DNA of 64,000 nt from [Clostridium] aerotolerans DSM 5434 (GTDB lineage: Bacteria; Bacillota; Clostridia; Lachnospirales; Lachnospiraceae), in contig NZ_JHWJ01000016.1 of assembly GCF_000687555.1 (NCBI RefSeq), positions 56,146 through 120,145 of the forward strand. The letters are read 5' to 3'. The stretch's first letter is position 1. Each line of letters begins with the position of its first letter. A model generated the notes under the pieces. That model was not told the origin of the DNA. It ran no database searches and was given only the letters and a program-made list of their open reading frames with translations. Made by a program: the position numbers and the translations under genes. Below, in pieces: positions 25,301 to 33,333 of this stretch.

Positions 25301-25732
25301 CTAAAGGCTGATTTGATTGTCCTTTTCCATGATCCTGCAATAAAGATAAAGCCCTAAAGTCATGAGCAGGATAAAAATATCAAATACGGCGACACCTATC
25401 CCCAAAACTGCCAACCTGTTTCTAAATGTAAAGGTGAACAGCAGCAATATCAAGTCCGCAACCCAAGATATGAGCGCAAGCCATTTTGCACATTTTGCGT
25501 TAAAAATCAGAGTGATGGGCGCTAAAATACCTGCCAGTAAATTAGCAATCCAAAACACCATATAGTAAGCCGGATAGTTTGTGAAATATTCCACCACCGC
25601 CTGACCGTAATGATGAACCGCATAGTAATCTTCGTTGTGAGCCAGCATCATAAAAAAATCATATATGCCCATTAGATACATGAAGCCCACAAACAATACG
25701 ATGAGCCATAAATGCCAGGGTCTTTTTTTCAT
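25301..25732 (-). CDS. Small integral membrane protein, unknown function
   Basis: A 143-residue protein that I do not recognise. Four hydrophobic segments fit transmembrane helices at about 8-28, 57-77, 82-104 and 108-132. The loop between the first two has DFFMMLAHNEDYYAVHHYG. GGGAGGGAACA precedes the ATG. A terminator lies past its stop and a MarR/UvrA-like pair lies upstream on the same strand, 144 bases away. No catalytic motif is visible. Confidence 0.7.
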   Translation of the reverse strand: MKKRPWHLWLIVLFVGFMYLMGIYDFFMMLAHNEDYYAVHHYGQAVVEYFTNYPAYYMVFWIANLLAGILAPITLIFNAKCAKWLALISWVADLILLLFTFTFRNRLAVLGIGVAVFDIFILLMTLGLYLYCRIMEKDNQISL

Positions 25733-25876
25733 TGTTCCCTCCCTAACTGTTCTGTTTCATAGGATAATGTCATTATTGTAACACAAAATCAATTTTTTAT
25801 AAAAGAAAGCAATAGCTTATGTCAAACTAAGTATATATCCTCATGGCGGTAGCTGGGATGCAGGCAAAACCTCCAG

Positions 25877-26311
25877 CTATGGTTCCATTTTCTGCTTTTC
25901 TGCGTTTAAGCTGGTTATCCTTTTGCACATCATGGAAAAAGCGTGTACTTCTTCCTCTGTTAATGCTTCTTCAATCAGGTTCATAATTTCATTTCCAAAA
26001 TCCTCAACACGATCCAAGAAAGCTTTCCCCTCTTTGGAAAGAACAATATTGTATGAGCGGCGGTCGCTGGTCTGCCTTTCCTGAATAATATAATTCTTTT
26101 CCAGCAAACGCTTTGTTAATTTTGAAATACCAGATTGTGTGATACCTCTCATCTCAGCAAGTTCTTTCGTGGTCTTTGGCCCTTGCTTATCCAGTGTATC
26201 CAGTATATAGTATTGTGCCGTTGAAACACCTTCCACATTGAACCGATTGGAATCTGATACAATCATACATTGAAAGGGAACATAACTTTCCTCTAATTCT
26301 TTTTTAGCCAT
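25877..26311 (-). CDS. MarR family transcriptional regulator
   Basis: A 144-residue winged-helix regulator. The recognition region reads TTKELAEMRGITQSGISKLT, the wing KRLLEKNYIIQERQTSDRRS, and helices at both ends dimerise the protein. It lies 12 bases downstream of the UvrA-like gene on the same strand, so the two form one operon. It probably controls that gene in response to a drug or other small aromatic compound; this is inference from position. Confidence 0.88.
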   Translation of the reverse strand: MAKKELEESYVPFQCMIVSDSNRFNVEGVSTAQYYILDTLDKQGPKTTKELAEMRGITQSGISKLTKRLLEKNYIIQERQTSDRRSYNIVLSKEGKAFLDRVEDFGNEIMNLIEEALTEEEVHAFSMMCKRITSLNAEKQKMEP

Positions 26312-26323
26312 TAAGCCAACCTC

Positions 26324-28585
26324 CTATGTTTCATTGATATACTTCTTCAAATGCTTTCCAGTTAGAGAATCCTTACAGTTAACCAGATCTTTTGGTAATC
26401 CTGTAAACATAATCTTACCTCCATTCTGACCTGCATAGGGGCCTATGTCAATCACCCAATCTGCCTGACAAATAATATCCAAATTGTGTTCTATGACAAT
26501 AAGAGTGGAATTTTGTTCTACAAGGCGGTTCATTACACCTATCAATTGCTTTATATCAGCCATATGAAGGCCTGTTGACGGTTCATCCAAAACATAAATC
26601 TGACCACCGTTTTCAAGCTGGGAAGCGAGTTTAATTCGCTGTAATTCACCACCTGAAAGGGTGCTTAATGGTTGTCCCAAAGAAAGATACGTGATACCAA
26701 CGTCTGATAGTCGTTTTAAAACCGTTACGATTTCTTTTTCCTGAAAAAATTCTAAGGCTTCTGTTACCGTCATTTTAAGAACATCGGATATACTTTTTCC
26801 TCTGAGCTGACAGGCAAGCACCTCATCCGTATAGCGGTTTCCGTGACATTCCTCACATACCGTAACAATTGTATCCATAAACGCCAAATCTGTATAAGTA
26901 ACTCCCAGACCTTTGCAGGCAGGGCAGGCACCCTTTGAATTGAAACTGAATAGGGAGGGGCTTACACCGTTCTGCTTTGCAAATAATTTTCTGATAATAT
27001 CAAAGATACCTGTAAAGGTTGCAATGTTGGAACGTTTTGACGCCTGAATTCCTTTCTGGTCAATAAAAACCGTTTCTGGATAAAACCGTGGCAATACCCC
27101 ATTAATAAGCGTACTTTTTCCTGAACCGGCGACTCCGGTTACAACAGTCATGACTCCTTTTGGTATCTCAACTGATAAGTTGTTTAAATTATGCATGGTT
27201 GCATTTTGAATGGAAAGAGAACCTTTCGGTGCACGAATCTCCGGTTTTAGTTTGGGGAGGTGGGATAAGTATTTCCCCGTTAGAGTACCAGCCGTCTTTA
27301 GCCCATCTAAATTTCCCTGATATACAACTTCCCCACCGCGGGTTCCCGCACCTGGCCCCATATCAATAATATGGTCTGCAATGTTTATCATGTCCGGGTC
27401 ATGCTCTACGATTAAAACGGTGTTCCCTTTGTCACGCAATAATCTCATAAGCTCATTCATTTTGCTTATGTCATGAGGGTGAAGTCCGATACTCGGTTCA
27501 TCAAAAATGTAAGTGAGGTCAGTCAGACTACTGCCAAGCTGGCTAACCATTTTAATTCTTTGAGACTCCCCGCCCGAAAGTGTAGATGTTTCTCTGCTTA
27601 AACTTAAATAGCCAAGTCCTATGGATACCATGTGATTCATCCGATTCACAAGTTCAGAAACAATTGTAGCGGCCACGGGAGTATGGACGGACTTGACAAA
27701 ATCAAGAAGCTCACTAATCTGCATATCCGCGCACTCCCCGATATTTTTACCATTTACTTTACAAGACAACACCTTATCATTTAAACGAGTTCCGTGACAG
27801 TGGGGACAGTCCTGTTTTACAACAAAGCGTTCTATTTCTTTTCCGTATCTGACTTTTTCGCCATCTTCTTTTTTAAGAAAGCTCCGCTCAATGCGGGGAA
27901 TCAGACCCTCATATAATGAGGTTTTATGCCATTCTGGTGTAGGATTTTTAATCTTGATTCCGTCAGCGTAAAGTAGTAGTTCCAGCTCCTCGGCAGAATA
28001 GTCTTTCAATTTTTTATCGTTATCAAAAAAGCCTGAATGAATATAACGGGTCAATCGCCAACCGCCAGGTTCAAAGGTTGGAAAACGGATAGCGCCCTCA
28101 TTTAAGGATTTATCCTTTTCTAACAGCCTTTCAATATCAATGGTTTCCATTTTCCCCAAACCCTCGCAATGTTCACACATTCCCGATGGATTGTTGAATG
28201 AAAAAACATCGGAATAACCGACAAATGGCTCTCCAATTCTGGAAAATAACAAACGTAATACAGAATAAATATCAGTAATTGTTCCAACCGTTGACCGGGC
28301 ATTACCGCCTAATCTTTTTTGATTGATAATAAAGGCGACGGACAAATTTTCGATGGTATCCACATCGGGTTTTCCGTAGTGTGGCAAACGGTGACGGATA
28401 AAACTGGTGTAGGTCTCATTAAGCTGTCTTTGTGATTCTGCCGCTATTGTATCAAATACCAAAGATGATTTTCCTGAACCGGAAACACCTGTAAAAACTG
28501 TTATTTCTTTTTTGGGTATCAGAATATTTATATTTTTTAAATTTCGCTCCCTTGCACCTGATACCTTAATGTAATGATCAGACAT
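26324..28585 (-). CDS. UvrA-like ABC ATPase (short, UvrA2/DrrC type)
   Basis: A 753-residue protein with both UvrA ATPase units: Walker A GVSGSGKSSLVFDTIAAESQ and GVAGSGKSTLINGVLP, signatures LSGGESQRIKMVSQL and LSGGELQRIKLASQL, and all four CxxC zinc-module halves (CEHCEGLG, CPHCHGTR, CPACKGLG, CEECHGNR). It is nearly 200 residues shorter than housekeeping UvrA (about 940). The missing part fits the UvrB-binding region, which suggests a role apart from normal excision repair, for example protection from DNA-binding drugs. A MarR gene follows 12 bases on. GAGGTAAAAGT precedes the ATG. Confidence 0.9.
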   Translation of the reverse strand: MSDHYIKVSGARERNLKNINILIPKKEITVFTGVSGSGKSSLVFDTIAAESQRQLNETYTSFIRHRLPHYGKPDVDTIENLSVAFIINQKRLGGNARSTVGTITDIYSVLRLLFSRIGEPFVGYSDVFSFNNPSGMCEHCEGLGKMETIDIERLLEKDKSLNEGAIRFPTFEPGGWRLTRYIHSGFFDNDKKLKDYSAEELELLLYADGIKIKNPTPEWHKTSLYEGLIPRIERSFLKKEDGEKVRYGKEIERFVVKQDCPHCHGTRLNDKVLSCKVNGKNIGECADMQISELLDFVKSVHTPVAATIVSELVNRMNHMVSIGLGYLSLSRETSTLSGGESQRIKMVSQLGSSLTDLTYIFDEPSIGLHPHDISKMNELMRLLRDKGNTVLIVEHDPDMINIADHIIDMGPGAGTRGGEVVYQGNLDGLKTAGTLTGKYLSHLPKLKPEIRAPKGSLSIQNATMHNLNNLSVEIPKGVMTVVTGVAGSGKSTLINGVLPRFYPETVFIDQKGIQASKRSNIATFTGIFDIIRKLFAKQNGVSPSLFSFNSKGACPACKGLGVTYTDLAFMDTIVTVCEECHGNRYTDEVLACQLRGKSISDVLKMTVTEALEFFQEKEIVTVLKRLSDVGITYLSLGQPLSTLSGGELQRIKLASQLENGGQIYVLDEPSTGLHMADIKQLIGVMNRLVEQNSTLIVIEHNLDIICQADWVIDIGPYAGQNGGKIMFTGLPKDLVNCKDSLTGKHLKKYINET

Positions 28586-28707
28586 ACTTTTACCTCGAAT
28601 TCATTTACATGATACAGTTAATATATGATTGGGTTAACTATATTTTATCACCATTTTTATTTCTATGCAAGGACTGGGTTGAATTTAGTAAAAGCATATC
28701 CACTAAC

Positions 28708-28747
28708 AACACCCCCACGCAAACCATAGGGTTCACGCGGGGGTGTT
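28708..28747. terminator. Hairpin after chloramphenicol acetyltransferase gene
   Basis: AACACCCCC (28708-28716) pairs with GGGGGTGTT (28739-28747), extended by a short ACGC/GCGG part. It lies 17 bases past the CAT stop on the minus strand. There is no clear T-run, so it is a probable rather than certain terminator. Confidence 0.6.
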
Positions 28748-28764
28748 AAGATAATCTGTGAAAA

Positions 28765-29421
28765 TTACTTATAGAGCCAATCGTTATAATTGTCTGCCAA
28801 TTCTTGCAGCGCATTGATAAATCGCCCTACATGAAATCCATCACATACGGAATGATGAACTTGTACTGCTAATGGCATCAAAACCTTTTTATCCTGCTCA
28901 ATAAACTTACCAATCGTAAAAATAGGGGGCAGATAGGAACCATCTGAGTATACATTTAAATTAAATCCCGTAAAACTCGTCCAAGGCAAGCATGATATAT
29001 TGAACGTATTGAGTGGTCCATCAGGTTTCGGCATTAGATTCGCGGCACTTGAATAACAGGCGATATCAGAGATACAGTGTTCATAAAACTGTATAAAAGA
29101 AGTGCTATACATCGTCCATATGCTTGAGAATGTTTCTTTTTCTTTGTTGAAAATGGTGTAGCTCGGACTTAGCTCATCCCAAATCCCTAAATTCCCATCA
29201 GCATCAATATTCATGCGAAACTCCTGATACCGATTAACAATTGTTGTAAGCATATATATTTGCGCCGGATATATTTTTTTGTTCATACTTTTTAACGCCG
29301 CTCTCATACCGGTTATATCAATATTAGCGGTTAAGCTATAAGTGCAACGTAACCCGTGCATATAGTGATTATAATAATCTTTACGCGGCCAATTCCTTAT
29401 ATCAATTAAATTAAAGCTCAT
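28765..29421 (-). CDS. Chloramphenicol acetyltransferase (CatA/CatP type)
   Basis: A 218-residue protein, the normal length for type A chloramphenicol acetyltransferases, which acetylate the drug's 3-hydroxyl with acetyl-CoA. The catalytic motif VQVHHSVCDGFHVGRFI carries the active His and the conserved Asp. NISCLPWTSFTGFNLN and the start of the fold, RKDYYNHYMHGLRCTYSLT, also match. GGAG is 8 bases before the ATG at 29421, which was preferred over an ATG 21 bases upstream. It sits at the edge of the candidate island. True drug resistance cannot be judged from sequence. Confidence 0.9.
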   Translation of the reverse strand: MSFNLIDIRNWPRKDYYNHYMHGLRCTYSLTANIDITGMRAALKSMNKKIYPAQIYMLTTIVNRYQEFRMNIDADGNLGIWDELSPSYTIFNKEKETFSSIWTMYSTSFIQFYEHCISDIACYSSAANLMPKPDGPLNTFNISCLPWTSFTGFNLNVYSDGSYLPPIFTIGKFIEQDKKVLMPLAVQVHHSVCDGFHVGRFINALQELADNYNDWLYK

Positions 29422-29654
29422 GATTATTCTCCATAATTTCATTTATTTTAACGTGCAAAAGCTCATGCCATGCACGATAAAGAAATTGTTGATACCATTG
29501 TTTATACATTCCTCTCTCTTTATACTATAACAATAAATTATATTGCATTCGATCGTATATCACAAGGTTAACATGATTAGCCAAAGTACAGTAAGCGCTT
29601 TGGGTAATCGTTTTACAATTATTGTAAAGACATAAAGGAGACCTGTATAAAAAA

Positions 29655-29697
29655 GGTTGTCCACAAGGGCTCGTGGGTTCGAATGCTGCCGCTTCCG
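29655..29697 (+). pseudogene. 3' tRNA-Ser fragment (candidate attachment-site copy)
   Basis: The 43 bases match tRNA-Ser 19478-19520 at 38 positions, including the T-loop GGGTTCGAAT and the acceptor end CCGCTTCCG. The T-stem is disrupted, and the D-arm and anticodon arm are absent, so it is not functional. It may be the second att site of the island. The rest of the gap 29422-29903 shows no gene or other clear element. Confidence 0.7.
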
Positions 29698-29903
29698 ATA
29701 GAATTGTGGTCGAAAAACTTGATTTTATAAGGCTCTGGGCTTTTTTATTTGTTAAGTACATTGGCAGCTATTCGTTCCAAATTTATTTTAATAAAAGTAG
29801 TATATTTTAATGACAAGGTTAATAAAATGGATCAAACAATGAAGTTTCCAGGCATAATATGTGCAATGAGTATGAATAATACCATTTTACCAAAATTAAA
29901 TTG

Positions 29904-29932
29904 TTGACTTTTTACAAAGGAACTGATATATT
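29904..29932 (+). promoter_or_regulatory. Promoter of licT-PTS operon
   Basis: TTGACT (29904-29909) and TATATT (29927-29932) are 17 bases apart. Transcription would begin about 15 bases before the RAT element. Confidence 0.75.
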
Positions 29933-29954
29933 AAAAAAAAGTTAATATTGTAAT

Positions 29955-29982
29955 GGGTTGTTACTGACAAACAGGCAAAACC
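29955..29982 (+). promoter_or_regulatory. RAT (ribonucleic antiterminator) of LicT/SacT type
   Basis: The 28-base element begins GGGTTGTTACTG and ends CAGGCAAAACC, the typical two-sided RAT that BglG/LicT-type proteins bind. Its last 4 bases are the first bases of the terminator stem, so binding of the protein would prevent terminator folding. Confidence 0.88.
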
Positions 29983-30035
29983 AATTTTAATTTAGAAAAA
30001 GAATTCTATTTTCTAAATTAAGATTGGTTTTTTTT
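29979..30035 (+). terminator. Leader terminator controlled by LicT
   Basis: Two 21-base arms (29979-29999 and 30009-30029) pair with only one mismatch, followed by eight T residues (30028-30035). It overlaps the RAT by 4 bases and lies 18 bases before the antiterminator gene, so the operon controls itself. Confidence 0.92.
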
Positions 30036-30052
30036 ATTCACAGGTGGGGTTT

Positions 30053-30880
30053 ATGAAAATTGATAAGATTATCAACAACAACATAGTAAGCGCGCTGGAT
30101 TCTGATGGAAAAGAAGTAATTGTCATTGGCAAGGGTATTGGATTCGGTACAAAACCAGGAAAAGCCATTGCGGAAGATAAGGTTAATAAAGTGTATCACT
30201 TAGACAACCAGAACAGTATGGATAAATTTAAGGAGCTTCTTGTAAATTTACCACTGGAGCATCTTCAGGTTTCCACAGAGATCATCACCTACGCTAAAAG
30301 TGTTTTAAACAGAAGTCTGAATCAAAATATTTACATAACACTGACGGATCACATTAATTTTGCTATCCATCGTTTTAAAAAGAACATTGAGTTTTCCAAC
30401 CCTCTCATCCATGAAATAAAGACCTTTTATAAAGAGGAGTATCTGATTGGAGAATATGCCATCGCTTTAATAGAACGGAAGGTCGGGGTCAAGCTGCCGG
30501 TGGATGAAGCGGGATCAATTGCTCTTCATATCGTAAATGCAGAACTCAATAGTGCCATGCGGGATACCATTGGAATCACCAATCTGATCGGAGGTGTGGT
30601 GAAGCTTGTGAAAGAGCATTTTTCCAGAGAACTAAATGAGGCATCCTTAAATTATCAGCAGTTTATCAGCCATTTGAGGTTTCTTTCTCAGAGAATTGTT
30701 ACCAAAAATTCTATAAACTATTTGGATGAGCGATTTAGCCAAGCAATCTCTCAGATGTACCCGGCTGAATATGAGTGCAGTCTTAAGGTCACGAATTATA
30801 TCTTAGAAACATTTCATTATCAGTTATTAGATGAGGAAATTGCATGTCTGGCAATTCACATCAAAAGATTAGGTGTTTAA
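30053..30880 (+). CDS. BglG/LicT family transcriptional antiterminator
   Basis: A 275-residue protein. Residues 1-55 are the RNA-binding CAT domain (MKIDKIINNNIVSALDSDGK and GFGTKPGKAI). Two PTS regulation domains follow. PRD1 has LTDHINFAIHRFKK and IKTFYKEEYLIGEYAIALIE; PRD2 has FISHLRFLSQRIV and LDEEIACLAIHIKRL. The His residues are targets of phosphorylation by HPr and EII, which set activity. The ATG at 30053 has AGGTGGGG upstream. It lies just after its own RAT/terminator and before the EIIA and EIICB genes, which it presumably induces. Confidence 0.94.
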   Translation: MKIDKIINNNIVSALDSDGKEVIVIGKGIGFGTKPGKAIAEDKVNKVYHLDNQNSMDKFKELLVNLPLEHLQVSTEIITYAKSVLNRSLNQNIYITLTDHINFAIHRFKKNIEFSNPLIHEIKTFYKEEYLIGEYAIALIERKVGVKLPVDEAGSIALHIVNAELNSAMRDTIGITNLIGGVVKLVKEHFSRELNEASLNYQQFISHLRFLSQRIVTKNSINYLDERFSQAISQMYPAEYECSLKVTNYILETFHYQLLDEEIACLAIHIKRLGV

Positions 30881-30896
30881 GAGGAGGACAATTTAT

Positions 30897-31388
30897 ATGT
30901 TTGATTCATGGAAAAAGCTCTTTATAGGCGACGAAAAAGAGAGAGATAAGGTATTGGCGCCTGTGGAGGGAAAGGTGGTTCCTCTAAGCGAAGTAAATGA
31001 CCCTGCATTTAGTCAGGAAATTCTGGGGAAAGGCGTTGCTATCATTCCGGAAAAAGGAAGAATTGTGGCACCGTTTGACGGCGTTGTGTCAGTTATGTTT
31101 GAAACAAAACATGCAGTCAGCGTTACCTCAGAACAAGGCGCTGAAGTAATTATCCATGTGGGATTAGATACGGTTCGTCTAAAAGGAAACTATTATACTT
31201 CTTTTAAAAATCAGGGAGACCATGTGAAGCAAGGAGATCTTCTCCTGGAGTTTGAAAGAAAGGCAATCAAAGAGGCTGGTTATGATTTGATAACGCCTGT
31301 TATTGTCTGCAATCCATCGAGCTATCCCCATATGGTATGCCATAGTGGGATGCAGGTAAAAGAGCTGGAGCCAATCATTGAGTTATAG
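30897..31388 (+). CDS. PTS EIIA, glucose (Crr) family
   Basis: A 163-residue cytoplasmic phosphocarrier. ILGKGVAIIPEKGRIVAPFD and EVIIHVGLDTVRLKGNYYTS are the Crr-family segments; the His in IIHVGLDTV accepts phosphate from HPr, and the earlier His in ETKHAVSV helps. A separate EIIA is unusual beside NagE-like transporters, in which it is often fused. AGAGGAGG precedes the ATG at 30897. It is the second gene of the LicT-controlled operon. Confidence 0.93.
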   Translation: MFDSWKKLFIGDEKERDKVLAPVEGKVVPLSEVNDPAFSQEILGKGVAIIPEKGRIVAPFDGVVSVMFETKHAVSVTSEQGAEVIIHVGLDTVRLKGNYYTSFKNQGDHVKQGDLLLEFERKAIKEAGYDLITPVIVCNPSSYPHMVCHSGMQVKELEPIIEL

Positions 31389-31499
31389 ATAGAGGAGAAT
31401 TGGTAGAATGAAAAGTTTTTTAAGGGGTGAAATCTAAACCTGCAATCATGCAGGAGTGGATAAAAAATGTCCGGGAGGACAAAGGAAGGGAGTTACTTT

Positions 31500-32933
31500 A
31501 TGAAGTATTTACAGAAACTGGGGAAATCGTTAATGCTTCCGGTGGCATGTCTGCCTGCAGCAGGCATCTTAATGGGAATTGGCTATTGGATCGATCCCAC
31601 GGGCTGGGGAGCCAATAGTGCCATTGCTGCTTTTTTGATTAAGGCTGGGGGAGCCATTATTGATAACATGGCCGTCTTATTTGCCATAGGTGTCGGAGTG
31701 GGAATGGCTGACGACCACGAGGGAACCTCGGCTTTGGCAGCGATTGTTTCCTGGCTGATGATTCAAACGATTTTATCACCAGGAGTTGTTGCCATGCTAA
31801 AAGGTATTGATGTCACCGAGGTAAATGCTGCTTTTGGAAAAATCAGCAACCAATTCATTGGTATCGTATCAGGAATCATCGGTTCCACCTGTTACAACAG
31901 GTTCAAAAATACGAAGCTACCGGATGCTCTGGCATTCTTTAGCGGAAAGCGTTCGGTTTCTATTGTAACGGCACTGGTCTCACTGGTCGCTTGTCTGGTA
32001 CTGTTTTTTGTTTGGCCCGTTGTATATACGGGACTTGTTACATTTGGTAAAGGTATTTTAGGTATGGGAGCTGTAGGAGCAGGTATCTACGGTTTCTTAA
32101 ACCGTATTCTGATTCCGGTAGGACTTCACCATGCTCTGAATTCTGTATTCTGGTTCGATGTTGCTGGCGTAAATGACCTTGGAAACTTCTGGGCAGGAAC
32201 CGGCACCTTAGGTCAGACTGGTCAGTATATGACTGGCTTCTTCCCTGTTATGATGTTTGGCCTTCCGGGGGCAGCTCTTGCCATGTACCATACCGCAAAG
32301 CCTGGAAAGAAGAAAAATGTCTATGGTTTATTGTTGGCAGCTGCCGTATGTTCCTTCTTTACAGGAGTCACAGAGCCATTGGAATTCGCATTTATGTTTC
32401 TTGCACCAGGTCTATATTTGATCCATGCAATCCTGACGGGTATTTCTTTGGCAATCTGTTCTTTGCTTCCGGTGCGTACTGGATTTAACTTTAGTGCTGG
32501 TTTTGTTGACTGGGTCTTAAGCTTTAAAGCTCCGATGGCTATGAATCCGCTTTACATCATTCCACTGGGTCTTGCTTATTCGGCAATTTATTATTCTATA
32601 TTCCGTTTTGCGATTAAAAAGTTTAACTTCAAGACTCCAGGACGAGAAGATGATGATCCAGATGAAGCAAAAATAACCCTTTCCAATAATGATTATACCC
32701 AGATTGCAGCAATCATTTTGGAAGGCCTTGGAGGGAAGGACAATGTTACAAGCATTGATAACTGCATTACACGATTAAGGCTTGAAATTAAAGATCAGGC
32801 ACTGGTAAATGAAAAGGTGATAAAATCTTCGGGAGTAACCGGAGTGATCAGACCTGGTAAAAACAGTCTGCAGGTAATCGTGGGAACCCAGGTACAGTTT
32901 GTGGCTGATGAATTTAGGAAGATGTGTCAATGA
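31500..32933 (+). CDS. PTS EIICB, N-acetylglucosamine/glucose type
   Basis: A 477-residue sugar transporter. The EIIC domain (1-385) opens KYLQKLGKSLMLPVACLPAA. It has the substrate motif FFTGVTEPLEFAFMFLAPGL and GLHHALNSVFWFD, which fits NagE/PtsG. The EIIB domain (about 400-477) carries the phospho-Cys in SIDNCITRLRLEIK. GVNDLGNFWAGTG suggests N-acetylglucosamine rather than glucose, but this is not certain. AAGGGAG precedes the ATG at 31500. The 111 bases between EIIA and this gene contain a small CCTGCA/TGCAGG hairpin and no other gene. Confidence 0.9.
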   Translation: MKYLQKLGKSLMLPVACLPAAGILMGIGYWIDPTGWGANSAIAAFLIKAGGAIIDNMAVLFAIGVGVGMADDHEGTSALAAIVSWLMIQTILSPGVVAMLKGIDVTEVNAAFGKISNQFIGIVSGIIGSTCYNRFKNTKLPDALAFFSGKRSVSIVTALVSLVACLVLFFVWPVVYTGLVTFGKGILGMGAVGAGIYGFLNRILIPVGLHHALNSVFWFDVAGVNDLGNFWAGTGTLGQTGQYMTGFFPVMMFGLPGAALAMYHTAKPGKKKNVYGLLLAAAVCSFFTGVTEPLEFAFMFLAPGLYLIHAILTGISLAICSLLPVRTGFNFSAGFVDWVLSFKAPMAMNPLYIIPLGLAYSAIYYSIFRFAIKKFNFKTPGREDDDPDEAKITLSNNDYTQIAAIILEGLGGKDNVTSIDNCITRLRLEIKDQALVNEKVIKSSGVTGVIRPGKNSLQVIVGTQVQFVADEFRKMCQ

Positions 32934-32960
32934 ATTTCTGATACATAGTAAACCGTTCAA

Positions 32961-33014
32961 AAAGGAGCTGTTGCGAAATGACTGGGTGCTCAGTTATGAA
33001 ACAATGGCTCCTTT
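32961..33014 (+). terminator. Candidate terminator of licT-PTS operon
   Basis: AAAGGAGC (32961-32968) pairs with GCTCCTTT (33007-33014), with an inner ACTG/CAGT hairpin (32981-32994). It lies 27 bases past the EIICB stop. The T-run is short, so confidence is moderate. Confidence 0.45.
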
Positions 33015-33105
33015 ACTTGAATGAAAAATAAATTTGACAAATGAACTTGCTCTCATGTATGACAAGTATAACAAATCATACTTTTTATACATGGAGGTAT
33101 TTCAT

Positions 33106-33333
33106 ATGAATGAACCTAAAGGAAAATTTGCCTGGACTGTTAAGGTTGGTGAAAAAGGCCAATTTGTTATACCGAAAGAGGCAAGAGATATTTTTGATAT
33201 AAAGCCTGGAGACACTTTGATTTTATTGGGAGATGAAAAGCGAGGCATAGCCATACCTCCTAAAAGTGATTTTATGAAATACGCCGCTAAAATTTTTGGA
33301 GGTACTTCCTTTGATGAGGAGGGACCTGTATGA
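33106..33333 (+). CDS. AbrB/SpoVT-type DNA-binding protein
   Basis: A 75-residue swapped-hairpin regulator. The core VGEKGQFVIPKEARDIFDIK then PGDTLILLGDEKRGIAI is typical of AbrB/MazE-like proteins. GGAGG is 8 bases before the ATG at 33106; a longer in-frame start was rejected. The stop overlaps the acyltransferase start by 4 bases (ATGA), so the two are translationally coupled. It may regulate its own operon. MazE-like antitoxin use is unlikely, as no MazF follows. Confidence 0.85.
   Translation: MNEPKGKFAWTVKVGEKGQFVIPKEARDIFDIKPGDTLILLGDEKRGIAIPPKSDFMKYAAKIFGGTSFDEEGPV

Larger units (their letters stand above)
19435..29697. mobile_element. Candidate degenerate genomic island at tRNA-Ser
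   Basis: The segment runs from an intact tRNA-Ser to a 43-base partial copy of its 3' end, which matches at 38 of 43 positions in the same orientation. This is the arrangement left when an element integrates into the 3' part of a tRNA gene. Contents are accessory: a LacI/PTS/AtuA catabolic operon, a group II intron reverse-transcriptase fragment, a MarR/UvrA-like pair and a chloramphenicol acetyltransferase. No integrase is present inside, so it is either a decayed island or a chance tRNA fragment. Confidence 0.45.

Noticed and set aside
29525..29761. Small open frame over the tRNA fragment on the minus strand
   Set aside because: It has no ribosome site and consists of antisense tRNA sequence.
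31427..31618. Small open frame at the start of the EIICB gene
   Set aside because: It is out of frame with EIICB, lacks a good ribosome site and resembles nothing known.
33106..33333. Toxin-antitoxin pair based on the AbrB-type protein
   Set aside because: The next gene is a 354-residue membrane acyltransferase, not a MazF or VapC toxin.
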